This document shows, one piece after another, positions 24,197-33,124 of a DNA stretch of 55,926 bases. Source of the DNA: Desulfurobacteriaceae bacterium (GTDB lineage Bacteria; Aquificota; Aquificia; Desulfurobacteriales; Desulfurobacteriaceae); the NCBI GenBank assembly GCA_026987115.1, contig JALSNF010000012.1:1-55926 (forward strand), given 5' to 3'. The translations under genes were made by a program, and so were the position numbers. The notes below the pieces were generated by a model. It worked only from the letters and a program-made list of their open reading frames with translations. It searched no databases and was not told where the DNA came from. Each line of letters begins with the position of its first letter. Position 1 is the stretch's first letter.

Positions 24197-26211
24197 AAGT
24201 TTTGTACTTAATAAAGGTGTTCATAGAAAGAGTTTACAGTTTTATAAAGCCTTTTAAAGACGATAAGCTTAACTATTTCGTCTTCATAAGTTTACTTTTA
24301 ATCCTTATATTTGCCATTAGACTTCTTCAGTTAAGCTATTTTAACAGAGCTTACTGGATAGAGACTGCAGAGAAGCAGTCTGTAGGGATTTTAAAGCTTT
24401 CTTATAAGAGGGGAGACATTTTAGACAGAAACGGAGACCTTTTAGCTGCAAGCCTTAGGGTATTCTCCCTTTACATTAGGCCAACTGAAATTAAAGATAA
24501 AGAGCTATTTAAAGGGATTCTTGAAAGGAAAAGGGAAATTATTGAAAAGTTTGCAAAAGAGAAAGGAATAAGCGAGGAAAAAGTTATAAAAGCCTTAGCT
24601 CCTCTTAAGGAAATAACCTCTCAAGACATAGATAGGGCTTATAAGAAGAAGTTTATTGTAGTGAAAACAAAGTCAGGTAAAGAGGTAAAGGTTCCTTTTG
24701 TTTGGCTAAAGAAAGAGGTTTCGGTAGAGCTCCCAAAACTAAGAAAGAGCGTAAAGTTGGCTCTAAAGATGTATTACGACCTTTCAGGGGAAAACAAGTT
24801 TAAAAAGAAGCACCCAGACTTAATTGGCTTCGTTCCAGAATACAAAAGGGTTTACCCTTACGACGTAGGTTCAGTTATAGTAGGGTACACTAACAAGTTC
24901 GGAGAAGGCTTAAGTGGACTTGAGTACATTCTTGAAAAAGAGGGCGTAATAACAGGTAAGAGCATTAAAATTATAGGAAACAAGGACGCAAGGGGAGAAA
25001 TATACTTAGGAGACCAAGCTTTACTCTTTTTGATAAAGGAAAAAGGCAACAACGTTAAAACCACTATAGACGGGAACCTACAGTACATAGTTGAAAAGAC
25101 CATAGAAAAGTACGGGAAGAAGTGGCATCCCGACTTCATAAATGCAGTTTTAATGGACCCCAACACTGGAGAAGTCCTTGCAGCAGCAAGCTGGCCTTTC
25201 TTTAAGTACGGAGAGAAACTAACGAGGAGAAATCAGAAATTCCTTACGCCCAGGTTTATCACTTTTGCCTACGAACCTGGCTCGGTTATGAAACCTTTAG
25301 TGCTTGCGGCTGCTTTAAATGAAGGTTTAATAACTGTAAATACCGTATTTCACTGTCCCCCTACTCTGAAAGTGGGAGATAAAGTTTTTAAAAACGAGTT
25401 TCACGGAAGAGACGTTAAACTAAGGGCCTGGGAAATTATTGAGTACTCAGACAACGTAGGGATAATTCAGGTAGCACAGCTTTTAGGAAAGAAAAGGCTT
25501 TACCGCTACTATAAAGCTTTCGGCTTTGGTTCAAAGACCCACATAGAGCTCCCCGGAGAGAGCCCGGGAATCCTAAGGAACTGGAAGAAGTGGAGAGACG
25601 TTGACTTTGCAACCCTTGCCTTTGGCCACAACATATCAACAACAACCCTTCAGCTTGCAGCAGCCTACAGTGCCCTTGTAAACGGAGGAATTTACTATAA
25701 GCCCACTTTAATAAAGGAAATCCTTGACGATAAAGGAAGAGTAGTAAAGAAGTTTAAACCAGTCAGAGTTAGAAGGGTAATAAGTGAAAAGGTCTCAAAG
25801 GAGATGAGAAGAGTCTTAACGATGGTAGTAGAGGGAGGAACTGGAACGGCAACTAAATTTACCAACTTTTACGTAGGAGGTAAAACTGGAACTGCCCAGA
25901 AGTGGGATAGAAAACTCAGGAAATACAATAGGAACAAGATTACGGCAACTTTTGCAGGAGCTTTCCCATCTACAAATCCGAGGTTTGTTTTGGTCATAAC
26001 AGTTGACGAGCCCAAAGTCCCCAAGAAAATGTTATGGGCAAGCAAGATAGCAGTTCCCATATTTAGAGACATAGCACAAAGGGTTCTCCTTTACGAAAGG
26101 ACCTCTCCAGACAAAAGGAAATACTTCTTTGAACCTGGGGGTAAAATTTCTTACACGGAAATTAACCAGAACTTCATACTAACTAACGGTTTGCAACAGA
26201 AGAAAAAATAG
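24193..26211 (+). CDS. ftsI: Septal peptidoglycan transpeptidase FtsI (PBP3-type)
   Basis: The 672-residue protein has a cytoplasmic head, one membrane span (about 28-46), a pedestal domain (starting KRGDILDRNGDLLA) and a transpeptidase domain with S364-V-M-K367, S419-D-N421 and K564-T-G-T567. It crosslinks septal peptidoglycan. The N-terminal ~27-residue tail and the pedestal insertion rich in Lys/Glu are longer than in E. coli. No PASTA domain is present. Pairing with the FtsL-like gene supports a division rather than elongation role. Confidence 0.92.
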   Translation: MKVLYLIKVFIERVYSFIKPFKDDKLNYFVFISLLLILIFAIRLLQLSYFNRAYWIETAEKQSVGILKLSYKRGDILDRNGDLLAASLRVFSLYIRPTEIKDKELFKGILERKREIIEKFAKEKGISEEKVIKALAPLKEITSQDIDRAYKKKFIVVKTKSGKEVKVPFVWLKKEVSVELPKLRKSVKLALKMYYDLSGENKFKKKHPDLIGFVPEYKRVYPYDVGSVIVGYTNKFGEGLSGLEYILEKEGVITGKSIKIIGNKDARGEIYLGDQALLFLIKEKGNNVKTTIDGNLQYIVEKTIEKYGKKWHPDFINAVLMDPNTGEVLAAASWPFFKYGEKLTRRNQKFLTPRFITFAYEPGSVMKPLVLAAALNEGLITVNTVFHCPPTLKVGDKVFKNEFHGRDVKLRAWEIIEYSDNVGIIQVAQLLGKKRLYRYYKAFGFGSKTHIELPGESPGILRNWKKWRDVDFATLAFGHNISTTTLQLAAAYSALVNGGIYYKPTLIKEILDDKGRVVKKFKPVRVRRVISEKVSKEMRRVLTMVVEGGTGTATKFTNFYVGGKTGTAQKWDRKLRKYNRNKITATFAGAFPSTNPRFVLVITVDEPKVPKKMLWASKIAVPIFRDIAQRVLLYERTSPDKRKYFFEPGGKISYTEINQNFILTNGLQQKKK

Positions 26212-26247
26212 TAGAATTTGAAGGCTAAAAAAGGTAGGAGTTGGGAA

Positions 26248-28224
26248 ATGGTTGAAATAAAACTTCCTGACGGTTCAATTTTAGAGTTTGAGGGAAAGAC
26301 AACTGTTAAGGAAATTGCAAGTAGGATATCAAAAAGCTTAGAGAAGAACGCAGTGGGAGCTCTCTTTAACGGCGAGCTCATAGACCTTCACACGCCAATA
26401 GAGGAAAGCGGAGAGATAAGGATAATAACAACTAAAGACCCAGAGTCTTTAGAGATACTAAGACACAGTGCAGCACACATCTTGGCAAAGGCAGTTAAGA
26501 ACCTCTACGGGAAAGAGAAAGTAAAACTCGGAATAGGACCCGCAACAGAAGAAGGGTTTTACTACGACTTTGACCTGCCGGAAACGATATCTGAAGAAGA
26601 GCTAAAGAAAATAGAAGAAGAGATGGCAAGAATTATTAAAGCTAAGGAGGAATTCAAAAGGGAAGAGGTATCTAGGGAGAAGGCAAAAGAGCTCTTTAAA
26701 GACGACCCTTACAAGCTAGAGCTCCTAAACTCAATACCAGAGGGAGAAAAGATAACGATATACTGGCTGGGAGAGGACTTTTTTGACCTCTGCAAAGGTC
26801 CACACTTACAAAATGCCGGTCAAGTAAAGGCTTTCAAGCTTTTATCCGTTGCCGGCGCATACTGGAGGGGAGACTCTAAGAACAAGATGCTCCAGAGGAT
26901 ATACGGAACTGCCTTCTGGAAGAGGAAAGAGCTTGAAGAGTACCTCCACAGACTTGAAGAAGCCAAAAAGAGAGACCACAGAGTTTTAGGTAAACAGCTT
27001 GACCTATTTAGTATATACGAGGAAGCCGGACCGGGACTTGTATTTTGGCACCCTAACGGTGCAGTTATAAGACAGGAGATAGAAAGGTGGGTTGAAGAAG
27101 AACACAGGAAGAGGGGATATCAGCGAATATACACCCCACACATAATGAAGGCAGAACTTTGGAAAAGGTCAGGCCACTACAACTTTTACAGAGAAAACAT
27201 GTTCTTCGTTCCCGTAGTTGAACACGACCAAGAGGAGAAGCTGGGAAATGAGGAAGTTCCCCTTACCTGTGAAGAGATAGAGAAGGCAAACTGGTACGCA
27301 GTAAAGCCTATGAACTGTCCGGGCCACATACTCATATACAAATCCCAGGTTAGGAGCTACAGGGAGCTCCCCATAAGGTTCTTTGAATTTGGAACCGTTT
27401 ACAGATACGAGAAAAGCGGTTCCCTCCACGGACTCTTAAGGGTAAGGGGATTTACCCAAGACGACGGCCACATATTCTGCAGGCCAGACCAGCTAAAGGA
27501 AGAGATACAAGGGGTTATGGACTACATAATGGAACTTTTAAAAACCTTCAAGCTTGACTACGTAATAAACATAGGGACGAGACCAGAAAAGTACATAGGA
27601 AGAGAAGAAGACTGGGAGCACGCAACAAACGCCCTGATAGAAGCGTTAAAAGAGAGGGGATTTGAATACAACATAGTTGAAGGAGACGGAGCCTTTTACG
27701 GCCCGAAAATAGACATAGCAGTACTAGACGCCATAGGTAGGAAGTGGGACGGGCCTACAATTCAAGTTGACTTTAACCTCCCAGAGAGGTTTGACCTAAC
27801 CTACGTTGACAGGGACGGCCAGAAGAAAAGGCCCGTAATGGTTCACAGGGCCATAATGGGGAGCATAGAGAGGTTCATAGGCCTTCTAATAGAGCACTAC
27901 GGAGGCCTCTTCCCCACTTGGCTTGCCCCCATTCAGGCAGTAGTTATACCGGTCAGCGATAAATTCCTAAACTACGCAGAAACTGTTTACAAAGCTTTAA
28001 AGGACGCAGGTATAAGAGTAAAACTTGACGACGAAAGCGCAAAAGTGGGATACAAGATAAGGAAAGCCGAAACGATGAAAGTCCCCTACATGCTAATAGT
28101 GGGACAGAAAGAGGAAGAGAAGAACACAGTCTCTGTTAGAGAAAAAGGGAAGGGAGAAGTCGGAGAAATGACCATCCCTGAATTCATAAGTAAAATTAGA
28201 AAGGAAATTGAAGAGAAACACTAA
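26248..28224 (+). CDS. thrS: Threonyl-tRNA synthetase
   Basis: The 658-residue enzyme has a TGS domain (from VEIKLPDGS), an editing domain with HSAAHILAKAV and KGPHLQNAG, the class II core with MNCPGHILIYK (zinc Cys) and the anticodon-binding domain from about 560. The ATG at 26248 is used because GGAG lies 9 nt before it; a TTG at 26218 would add ten residues to a start that already aligns with the family. It opens the thrS-infC-rpmI-rplT operon found across bacteria. Confidence 0.97.
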   Translation: MVEIKLPDGSILEFEGKTTVKEIASRISKSLEKNAVGALFNGELIDLHTPIEESGEIRIITTKDPESLEILRHSAAHILAKAVKNLYGKEKVKLGIGPATEEGFYYDFDLPETISEEELKKIEEEMARIIKAKEEFKREEVSREKAKELFKDDPYKLELLNSIPEGEKITIYWLGEDFFDLCKGPHLQNAGQVKAFKLLSVAGAYWRGDSKNKMLQRIYGTAFWKRKELEEYLHRLEEAKKRDHRVLGKQLDLFSIYEEAGPGLVFWHPNGAVIRQEIERWVEEEHRKRGYQRIYTPHIMKAELWKRSGHYNFYRENMFFVPVVEHDQEEKLGNEEVPLTCEEIEKANWYAVKPMNCPGHILIYKSQVRSYRELPIRFFEFGTVYRYEKSGSLHGLLRVRGFTQDDGHIFCRPDQLKEEIQGVMDYIMELLKTFKLDYVINIGTRPEKYIGREEDWEHATNALIEALKERGFEYNIVEGDGAFYGPKIDIAVLDAIGRKWDGPTIQVDFNLPERFDLTYVDRDGQKKRPVMVHRAIMGSIERFIGLLIEHYGGLFPTWLAPIQAVVIPVSDKFLNYAETVYKALKDAGIRVKLDDESAKVGYKIRKAETMKVPYMLIVGQKEEEKNTVSVREKGKGEVGEMTIPEFISKIRKEIEEKH

Positions 28225-28241
28225 TTAGCAGGAGGTTAGCC

Positions 28242-28763
28242 ATTAGTAAGAAACTTGAACAGACTAGAGTAAACGAAAGAATTAGAGCAAGAGAGGTTCT
28301 AGTAATTGACGAAGACGGAACAAAACTCGGCGTAATGCCTACCTTAAAAGCGCTTCAGCTGGCAAAGGAGAAGGGACTTGACTTAGTAGAGGTTTCTCCA
28401 AACGCAAAGCCGCCAGTGTGCCGAATTATGGACTACGGCAAGTATAAGTATCAGATGCAGAAGAAAATGCACGAAGCAAAGAAGAAACAAAAAACCATAG
28501 AGGTTAAAACGGTTAAGGTAAGACCTAGAACAGACGAACACGACATGCAGGTAAGGATAAAACAGGTTAAGAAGTTCTTAGAAAAAGGGAATAAGGTAAA
28601 AGCGGTTGTAATGTTTAGAGGACGGGAGCAGGCCCACGTAGAGTTGGGAGAGGCTCAACTTATGAAGATATACGAGGCGGTAAAGGAAATTGCAGACATG
28701 GAAAAAAAGCCTAAGAAAGAAGGTAGAGACATGATAATGATACTTGCACCTAAGAAAAAATAG
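28242..28763 (+). CDS. infC: Translation initiation factor IF-3, AUU start codon
   Basis: The frame extends upstream of the first ATG (28335) through ISKKLEQTRVNERIRAREV, which is the conserved IF-3 N-terminus. The only sensible start is ATT at 28242, preceded by CAGGAGG at 7 nt. An AUU start is the hallmark of infC and underlies IF-3 autocontrol, because IF-3 rejects non-canonical starts. The product is 173 residues with both domains (N-terminal VRVIDEDG-like strand; C-terminal KTVKVRPRTDEHD). It lies 17 bp after thrS. Confidence 0.95.
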   Translation: MSKKLEQTRVNERIRAREVLVIDEDGTKLGVMPTLKALQLAKEKGLDLVEVSPNAKPPVCRIMDYGKYKYQMQKKMHEAKKKQKTIEVKTVKVRPRTDEHDMQVRIKQVKKFLEKGNKVKAVVMFRGREQAHVELGEAQLMKIYEAVKEIADMEKKPKKEGRDMIMILAPKKK

Positions 28764-28805
28764 ACTATAATTCCTACCTCGTTTAAAAACCTAAGGAGGC
28801 CCAAA

Positions 28806-29003
28806 ATGCCCAAGATAAAGACCAGAAGGTCTGCCGCCAAGAGGGTAAAAATTACTGCAAAGGGGAAGATTAAACACTGGTCCCCAAACAAAAGCCACCT
28901 TTTAACAAAAAAGAACAGGAAAAGGAAGAGGAAGCTCAAGAAAGCTAAGTACCTTGAAGGAGCTCAAGCTGCAAACTACAAACAGTTAGTAATCTACATG
29001 TAG
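28806..29003 (+). CDS. rpmI: 50S ribosomal protein L35
   Basis: The 65-residue basic protein has the L35 pattern: [17 protein letters not shown] at the start and [17 protein letters not shown]. The C-terminus ([10 protein letters not shown]) is normal. TAAGGAGG precedes the ATG. A TATAAT-like element just after the infC stop (ACTATAATTC) might act as an internal promoter. Confidence 0.97.
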   Translation: MPKIKTRRSAAKRVKITAKGKIKHWSPNKSHLLTKKNRKRKRKLKKAKYLEGAQAANYKQLVIYM

Positions 29004-29007
29004 GCTC

Positions 29008-29041
29008 TGCAGGCCCAAAGACCCGTTAAAGGGCGCCTGCA
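29008..29041 (+). promoter_or_regulatory. Structured RNA between rpmI and rplT, possible L20 control site
   Basis: A seven-pair outer stem TGCAGGC (29008-29014) with GCCTGCA (29035-29041) encloses an asymmetric internal loop (CCAAAGA on one side, C on the other) and an inner CCC/GGG stem with loop GTTAAA. It ends 10 nt before the AGGAGG of rplT. L20 represses its own operon in several bacteria by binding 23S-like hairpins; this one could do so, but could also be a pause or processing site. Confidence 0.5.
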
Positions 29042-29062
29042 AGAACCTTAAGGAGGAAGGAA

Positions 29063-29413
29063 ATGAGAGTAAAGTACAGCCCAAGGAGGAAGAGAAGGAA
29101 AAAGCTAAAGAAACTCACGAAGGGCTACTTTGGTGGCCGCTCAAGGCTCTACAGGACTATGAAGATAGCCGTAATGAAGTCCCTCTTTTACGCTTACCAG
29201 CACAGGAGGACAAAGAAGAGGGACTTTAGAAGGCTGTGGATAGTAAGGATTAACGCTGCCGTAAGGCCTCTAGGTCTGAACTACAGTAGGTTTATTAACG
29301 GCCTTAAAAAGGCAGGAATTGAGCTTAACAGGAAAGTCCTTGCAGACATAGCAGTAAGAGACCCTGAAGCCTTCAAGGCAATAGTTGAGAAGGCAAAGGA
29401 AGCGCTAACTTAA
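29063..29413 (+). CDS. rplT: 50S ribosomal protein L20
   Basis: The 116-residue protein has the L20 features: basic N-terminal helix ([15 protein letters not shown]), [13 protein letters not shown] and [21 protein letters not shown]. It binds 23S rRNA early in assembly and can act as a repressor. A strong TTAAGGAGG site precedes the ATG. It is the last gene of the thrS operon and is followed by a terminator. Confidence 0.98.
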   Translation: MRVKYSPRRKRRKKLKKLTKGYFGGRSRLYRTMKIAVMKSLFYAYQHRRTKKRDFRRLWIVRINAAVRPLGLNYSRFINGLKKAGIELNRKVLADIAVRDPEAFKAIVEKAKEALT

Positions 29414-29418
29414 CCCTG

Positions 29419-29439
29419 AGGGAGGGTCTTTCCCTCCCT
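29419..29439. terminator. Bidirectional terminator between rplT and the acyl-CoA synthetase gene
   Basis: AGGGAGGG and CCCTCCCT pair around the loop TCTTT, followed on the plus strand by TAATT. The stem overlaps the stop codon of the convergent gene at 29439, so one hairpin probably serves both transcripts. It is almost the same hairpin as the one at 9791-9813. Confidence 0.7.
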
Positions 29440-31391
29440 TAATTGGCAACAGCTTTACCTATAACCATTACGGCCCTTTTAGGCTCGTCAAAAGTTGGAA
29501 CTTCCTCCCTTTTGAGTATAGACTTTCCAAGTTTTACAGAGTGTCCTCCCATTAGACAGGCTACAACTGGTTTTCCAGAAAGCCTTTTAAATCTAGCAAT
29601 TTCTTTTGCTATCTCTGGAACATCGGTCATAGATTGAGGGGTAACTATCACCAAGGCCTCGTCCCAAAAGTTAGCCTTTAAAAAGACATTAAAGGCCTTT
29701 CTATATCTCTCTGAAGTAGCATCTCCTATTAAGTCTATAGGGTTTATTTTGCTCCAGTTAGAAGGGAGAAAGGAGTTAAGTTCCTTTATAACAGAGGTTA
29801 TGTCTGCAAGCTTTAAACCAAACTCTTCTGCGTAGTCGGAGGCTAAAGTTCCCGGCCCTCCAGCGTTTGTAATGATTAAAAGCCTTCTTCCTTGAACTTT
29901 ACCGTAAACAGTTAAGAATTGGCAAAGGTCAAAGGCCTCTGTGATGCTGTCTGCCAAAATTCCCCCTTTAGATTCAATAGAGTCTTTAAATATCTTGTAG
30001 TCCCCGGCTAAAGAGCCCGTATGGGAAGAAGCAGCCCTTTTCCCTCCTTCTCCTTTGCCGGCTTTAATAAAAACTGAAGGTTTCTTTTTAAGGAAATTTA
30101 AGAGCTCCGCCCCAAGCTCAATTCCTTCAACGTAAGAGAGAATTACTTTAGTTTCTTCCCTTCTAGTTGCAAGCTCAAAAGCCTCTGCTGTTTCAATGTC
30201 AGCTTGGTTTCCTAAACTCAATATCTCTGAAAAGCCTATCTCCTCTTCAACGGCCTTGTCTATCACTGACGTAATGAGAGCTCCACTTTGAGATATAAAA
30301 GAGATAGAACCTGAAGGGGGAATAAGCTGAGAGAAGGAGGCATTCAAGGAAAGGTAAGGAACTATAAAACCTAGAGTGTTTGGCCCAAGAAGGCGCATAC
30401 CGTAATTTTTAGCAATCTCAACCAACTTAGACTCAAGTTCTACTTTTCCCACCTCCTTAAAACCGGCGGTTATAACAACTGCAAGTTTCACTCTCTTTTC
30501 TCCGCACTCTTTTAAAACCTTTAAAACTGCCTCCGGAGGAACTGCAATAAGAGCACAGTCAACCTCTCCCTTAATCTCCTTAACGGAGGGATAGCACTTA
30601 AAGCCTAGAACCTCTTTATACTTAGGGTTTACAGGATAGACTTCCCCTTTAAAGGTCTCTAGGTTTTTAACCAACGAATAGCCCACCTTTTTGGGCTTTA
30701 CAGTTGCCCCGATTACTGCAATAGAGCGGGGTCTAAAGAGCTCAAAGTCAAGAGGTCTAAACTCTTTCCTCTTTTCAAGAGGTTTAAGGAAAGCCCTTCC
30801 GTCTGCCGGAACGACCCTATCTTGAGATATGAAAAGGGGATTAAGGTCAAGCTCGTAGATTTGGGGATTTTCCCTAAGGAGGAGTTTTAATTTGTCAAGG
30901 AAGTCTAAAAAGAGCTCCAGGTTTCCCCTTACTCCTCTAAAGCCTTTAATGAGCTTAAAAAGCTTAGTTTCCCTTAACTTTTTTAAAGTCTCCTCCCTTG
31001 TAGAGGAAAGGGGTAAGAAGACTGCGTCTTTAAAGAGCTCAACGTATATCCCTCCAATTCCAACGGCAATTACGTGGAGAAAAGCTCTATCCCTCTTTAC
31101 TCCCAAGAAAGCTTCTATTCCCTTTAGCTCTTCAACAAGCACAAACTCCTTAACATCCTTAAACTTCTCTTTAAACTCACCAATTTTGGCAAAAAGTTCT
31201 TCCAGAGAAGAGACTTTAACTACTCCGCCTACATCTGACTTGTGAACTATCTCCTTACTTACAACTTTTAAGTAAGCAGGAAAGAGCTCCCATTTTGGAA
31301 ACTCATCTCTAGTAAAGACTTTGTATTTAGGAACAGGCAGAGAATAGGAGCTTAAAAGGGAATAGACCTCCGGTTCTGTAAGGTACTCCAT
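29439..31391 (-). CDS. ADP-forming acyl-CoA synthetase (acetate-CoA ligase type), permuted domain order
   Basis: The 650-residue protein has an ATP-grasp (beta) domain first, about residues 1-205 (VVSKEIVHKSDVGGV, YVELFKDAVF, ELDLNPLF), then the CoA-binding Rossmann domain (SIAVIGATVKPKKVGYS), the ligase domains (GLLGPN-like LLGPNTLG, SFISQSGAL) and the phospho-histidine loop SSHTGSLAG. In the fused ACD and Pat-type enzymes the alpha half usually comes first, so this is the beta-alpha order. It interconverts acyl-CoA, ADP and Pi with acid, CoA and ATP. The substrate is not predictable. It lies 21 bp after corA. Confidence 0.88.
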   Translation of the reverse strand: MEYLTEPEVYSLLSSYSLPVPKYKVFTRDEFPKWELFPAYLKVVSKEIVHKSDVGGVVKVSSLEELFAKIGEFKEKFKDVKEFVLVEELKGIEAFLGVKRDRAFLHVIAVGIGGIYVELFKDAVFLPLSSTREETLKKLRETKLFKLIKGFRGVRGNLELFLDFLDKLKLLLRENPQIYELDLNPLFISQDRVVPADGRAFLKPLEKRKEFRPLDFELFRPRSIAVIGATVKPKKVGYSLVKNLETFKGEVYPVNPKYKEVLGFKCYPSVKEIKGEVDCALIAVPPEAVLKVLKECGEKRVKLAVVITAGFKEVGKVELESKLVEIAKNYGMRLLGPNTLGFIVPYLSLNASFSQLIPPSGSISFISQSGALITSVIDKAVEEEIGFSEILSLGNQADIETAEAFELATRREETKVILSYVEGIELGAELLNFLKKKPSVFIKAGKGEGGKRAASSHTGSLAGDYKIFKDSIESKGGILADSITEAFDLCQFLTVYGKVQGRRLLIITNAGGPGTLASDYAEEFGLKLADITSVIKELNSFLPSNWSKINPIDLIGDATSERYRKAFNVFLKANFWDEALVIVTPQSMTDVPEIAKEIARFKRLSGKPVVACLMGGHSVKLGKSILKREEVPTFDEPKRAVMVIGKAVAN

Positions 31392-31412
31392 CTCTCCCTC
31401 CTCAAAAAAAAG

Positions 31413-32372
31413 TTAAAGCCACTTTTTCTTTTTAAAGTAGTATATTAAGCCGGCACTAACGAAGAACATAAAGGCTGAAATCAAAACTATACCGTAAGAC
31501 TTTTGAGCAAAAGGCAAGTTCTCAACGTTCATACCGTAAAAGGAAGAGATAAACATTAAAGGCTCTAAAACTGCAACGAATATGGTTAAAGTCTTCATTA
31601 CCTCGTTTAGCTTAAAGGAGACAAGAGAGGAAAAAACATTAAGCACGTTCTGAATGAACTCGTGTAGGGTTTCGGCCCTATCGTAGAGGATGCTTATTTC
31701 GTCAAGGAGGTCTCTAAAGTAGTGGACGTTTTCTGGACTTGAGAACCTACTACAGTAGGACATCCCAAGTTTAAAAGAGTCCCTAAGCTGTTTTAGAGCT
31801 CTCCTTAAAGTAAGAATCTCGTAGGATAGGTCAGATATGTCCTCAAGGAGCTCCGGGTTCTGCTCTTTAAAGACCTTTGCCTCTATTTCGTCTCCCTCTT
31901 CTTCTAAAAGGTCTGTAATGTGTTTAAACTTATCCGTTATTAAAGAGGCTATTATCCAAAAGACCTTCTCCGTCCCTTTCTCAAAGGGCTTATCTTCAAG
32001 TAGCAAGTTCTTTTTAGACTGCTCAAAAAGCCTCCTGCTCCCCACGGTTATTATAAAGTCCTTTCCCCAAAAGATGCACAGTTTCTTTTCCCTGCTTATT
32101 CCCCCGTCGTAGTAAACAAACAGGAAAAATATATAGTCTTCAAAGTTTTCTACCTTTGAACGCTCTTCACTTTTACAGTCCTCTATTGAAAGTTCGTTAA
32201 TTCTAAACTCCTGCGTTAAAAGGTCTTGAGAGAGGTCATCTACTTTTCTAAGGTGTATCCAGAGGGGACGCTTTTTTAAAAGAGACCTGTTTTCCAAAAG
32301 GGTAGAAAGGGGAACCGTTAAAGTTGAAAGGGTTTCTCCGGATGGGACTACAACCCAAGCTACATTTTCCAT
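31413..32372 (-). CDS. corA: CorA-family magnesium/divalent cation channel
   Basis: The 319-residue protein has a cytoplasmic funnel with long helices and two C-terminal membrane spans, the first ending in the selectivity motif YGMN (SSFYGMNVENLP) and the second followed by KKKKWL, a typical CorA end. It carries Mg2+, or Co2+/Ni2+, into the cell. Its ATG shares one base with the stop of the DUF2148 gene (TAATG), so it is coupled to that gene. Confidence 0.94.
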   Translation of the reverse strand: MENVAWVVVPSGETLSTLTVPLSTLLENRSLLKKRPLWIHLRKVDDLSQDLLTQEFRINELSIEDCKSEERSKVENFEDYIFFLFVYYDGGISREKKLCIFWGKDFIITVGSRRLFEQSKKNLLLEDKPFEKGTEKVFWIIASLITDKFKHITDLLEEEGDEIEAKVFKEQNPELLEDISDLSYEILTLRRALKQLRDSFKLGMSYCSRFSSPENVHYFRDLLDEISILYDRAETLHEFIQNVLNVFSSLVSFKLNEVMKTLTIFVAVLEPLMFISSFYGMNVENLPFAQKSYGIVLISAFMFFVSAGLIYYFKKKKWL

Positions 32373-32890
32373 TAGCTTTTCCTGTCAAAGAAGATGTTCT
32401 TACCGCTGACGGAAAGGGGAATTCCGTAGCCGAGCTTTACCGACTCTGGAACAAAGCCCCCTACTATAGCTGCCTTCCCAAAAGAGAACATTATCCTATT
32501 GTCAATGTTGTTAAGAGAGGCAACTTTAACTGCAGAACCTATTGCAATTCCCAAGTCCCCTACTGCATAGGCACAGTAAGCACCTGCTTTTAATGAGGTT
32601 TCACAGTCTTTAAAGCCACAAAAACCACAAAAGGGAACTCCTCTAGGCTTAACTTGGGTTCCTATGAAAACCACAAGGGGAGAGTCCTTCACGTTTCTTG
32701 AGTCCCTTATAAAAAATGAAAGTCCCTTTTCCTTTCCTATCTCTTCCATTAAAGAGGCAACTCTGTCTTTCTCCTCTCCTTCAAATATTTTGGTATAAAG
32801 GAGATTAACTCCCTTCCCCTTTGGAGCAGTTATTGCACTACAACACATAAGCTCTGCAACTACTTTTAGAGCTCCGTAAAACCCGCTCAC
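32372..32890 (-). CDS. DUF2148 ferredoxin-domain protein
   Basis: The 172-residue protein has the DUF2148 pattern: AITAPKGKGVNLLYTKIF near the start and a cysteine cluster CGFCGFKDC (residues about 88-96), followed by CAYAVGDLGIAIGSAV. The family is widespread in anaerobes and thermophiles and probably binds an Fe-S cluster, but has no assigned reaction. It overlaps both neighbours by 1-4 bp, in an operon with a DUF1858-like protein, CorA and an acyl-CoA synthetase. Confidence 0.85.
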   Translation of the reverse strand: MSGFYGALKVVAELMCCSAITAPKGKGVNLLYTKIFEGEEKDRVASLMEEIGKEKGLSFFIRDSRNVKDSPLVVFIGTQVKPRGVPFCGFCGFKDCETSLKAGAYCAYAVGDLGIAIGSAVKVASLNNIDNRIMFSFGKAAIVGGFVPESVKLGYGIPLSVSGKNIFFDRKS

Positions 32891-33087
32891 TTTTCAAGCT
32901 CCTTTAAGAGCTCCTTTAGGGCCTTTTCAGGATGAAGTCCATGGGCTTCAAATACCTCTTTTAGCTCCTCGTCTTTAAAGCCTTCACAGTAAATACACTC
33001 CTCTATAAGCTCGTAGAGCTTATCTTTTAACTGGGGAAACCTAACTAAACACTCTCTTAAGGTCATCTTTAAGCTTGGCTTTTCCAT
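32887..33087 (-). CDS. DUF1858-like small CxxC protein
   Basis: The 66-residue helical protein has one CxxC (CIYC, residues 31-34) and a C-terminal helical half (EVFEAHGLHPEKALKELLKEL) resembling DUF1858 and the N-terminal domain of RIC/ScdA proteins. Such proteins are thought to act in thiol redox or iron-sulfur repair. It starts the four-gene operon behind the histone-fold gene's terminator; its ATG has GGGAG 9 nt before it, and a further promoter was not identified. Confidence 0.7.
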   Translation of the reverse strand: MEKPSLKMTLRECLVRFPQLKDKLYELIEECIYCEGFKDEELKEVFEAHGLHPEKALKELLKELEK

Positions 33088-33099
33088 AATTAAGCTCCC

Positions 33100-33122
33100 A
33101 AAAAAGGGGCAAGAAGCCCCTT
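33100..33122 (-). terminator. Intrinsic terminator after the histone-fold gene
   Basis: On the minus strand AAGGGGC-TTCTT-GCCCCTT (seven base pairs, including the flanking A/T) is followed by TTTTTT. It starts 2-3 bp after the stop codon at 33125 and is the best canonical terminator in the window. It separates the histone-fold gene from the DUF1858-like operon. Confidence 0.88.
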
Positions 33123-33124
33123 AA

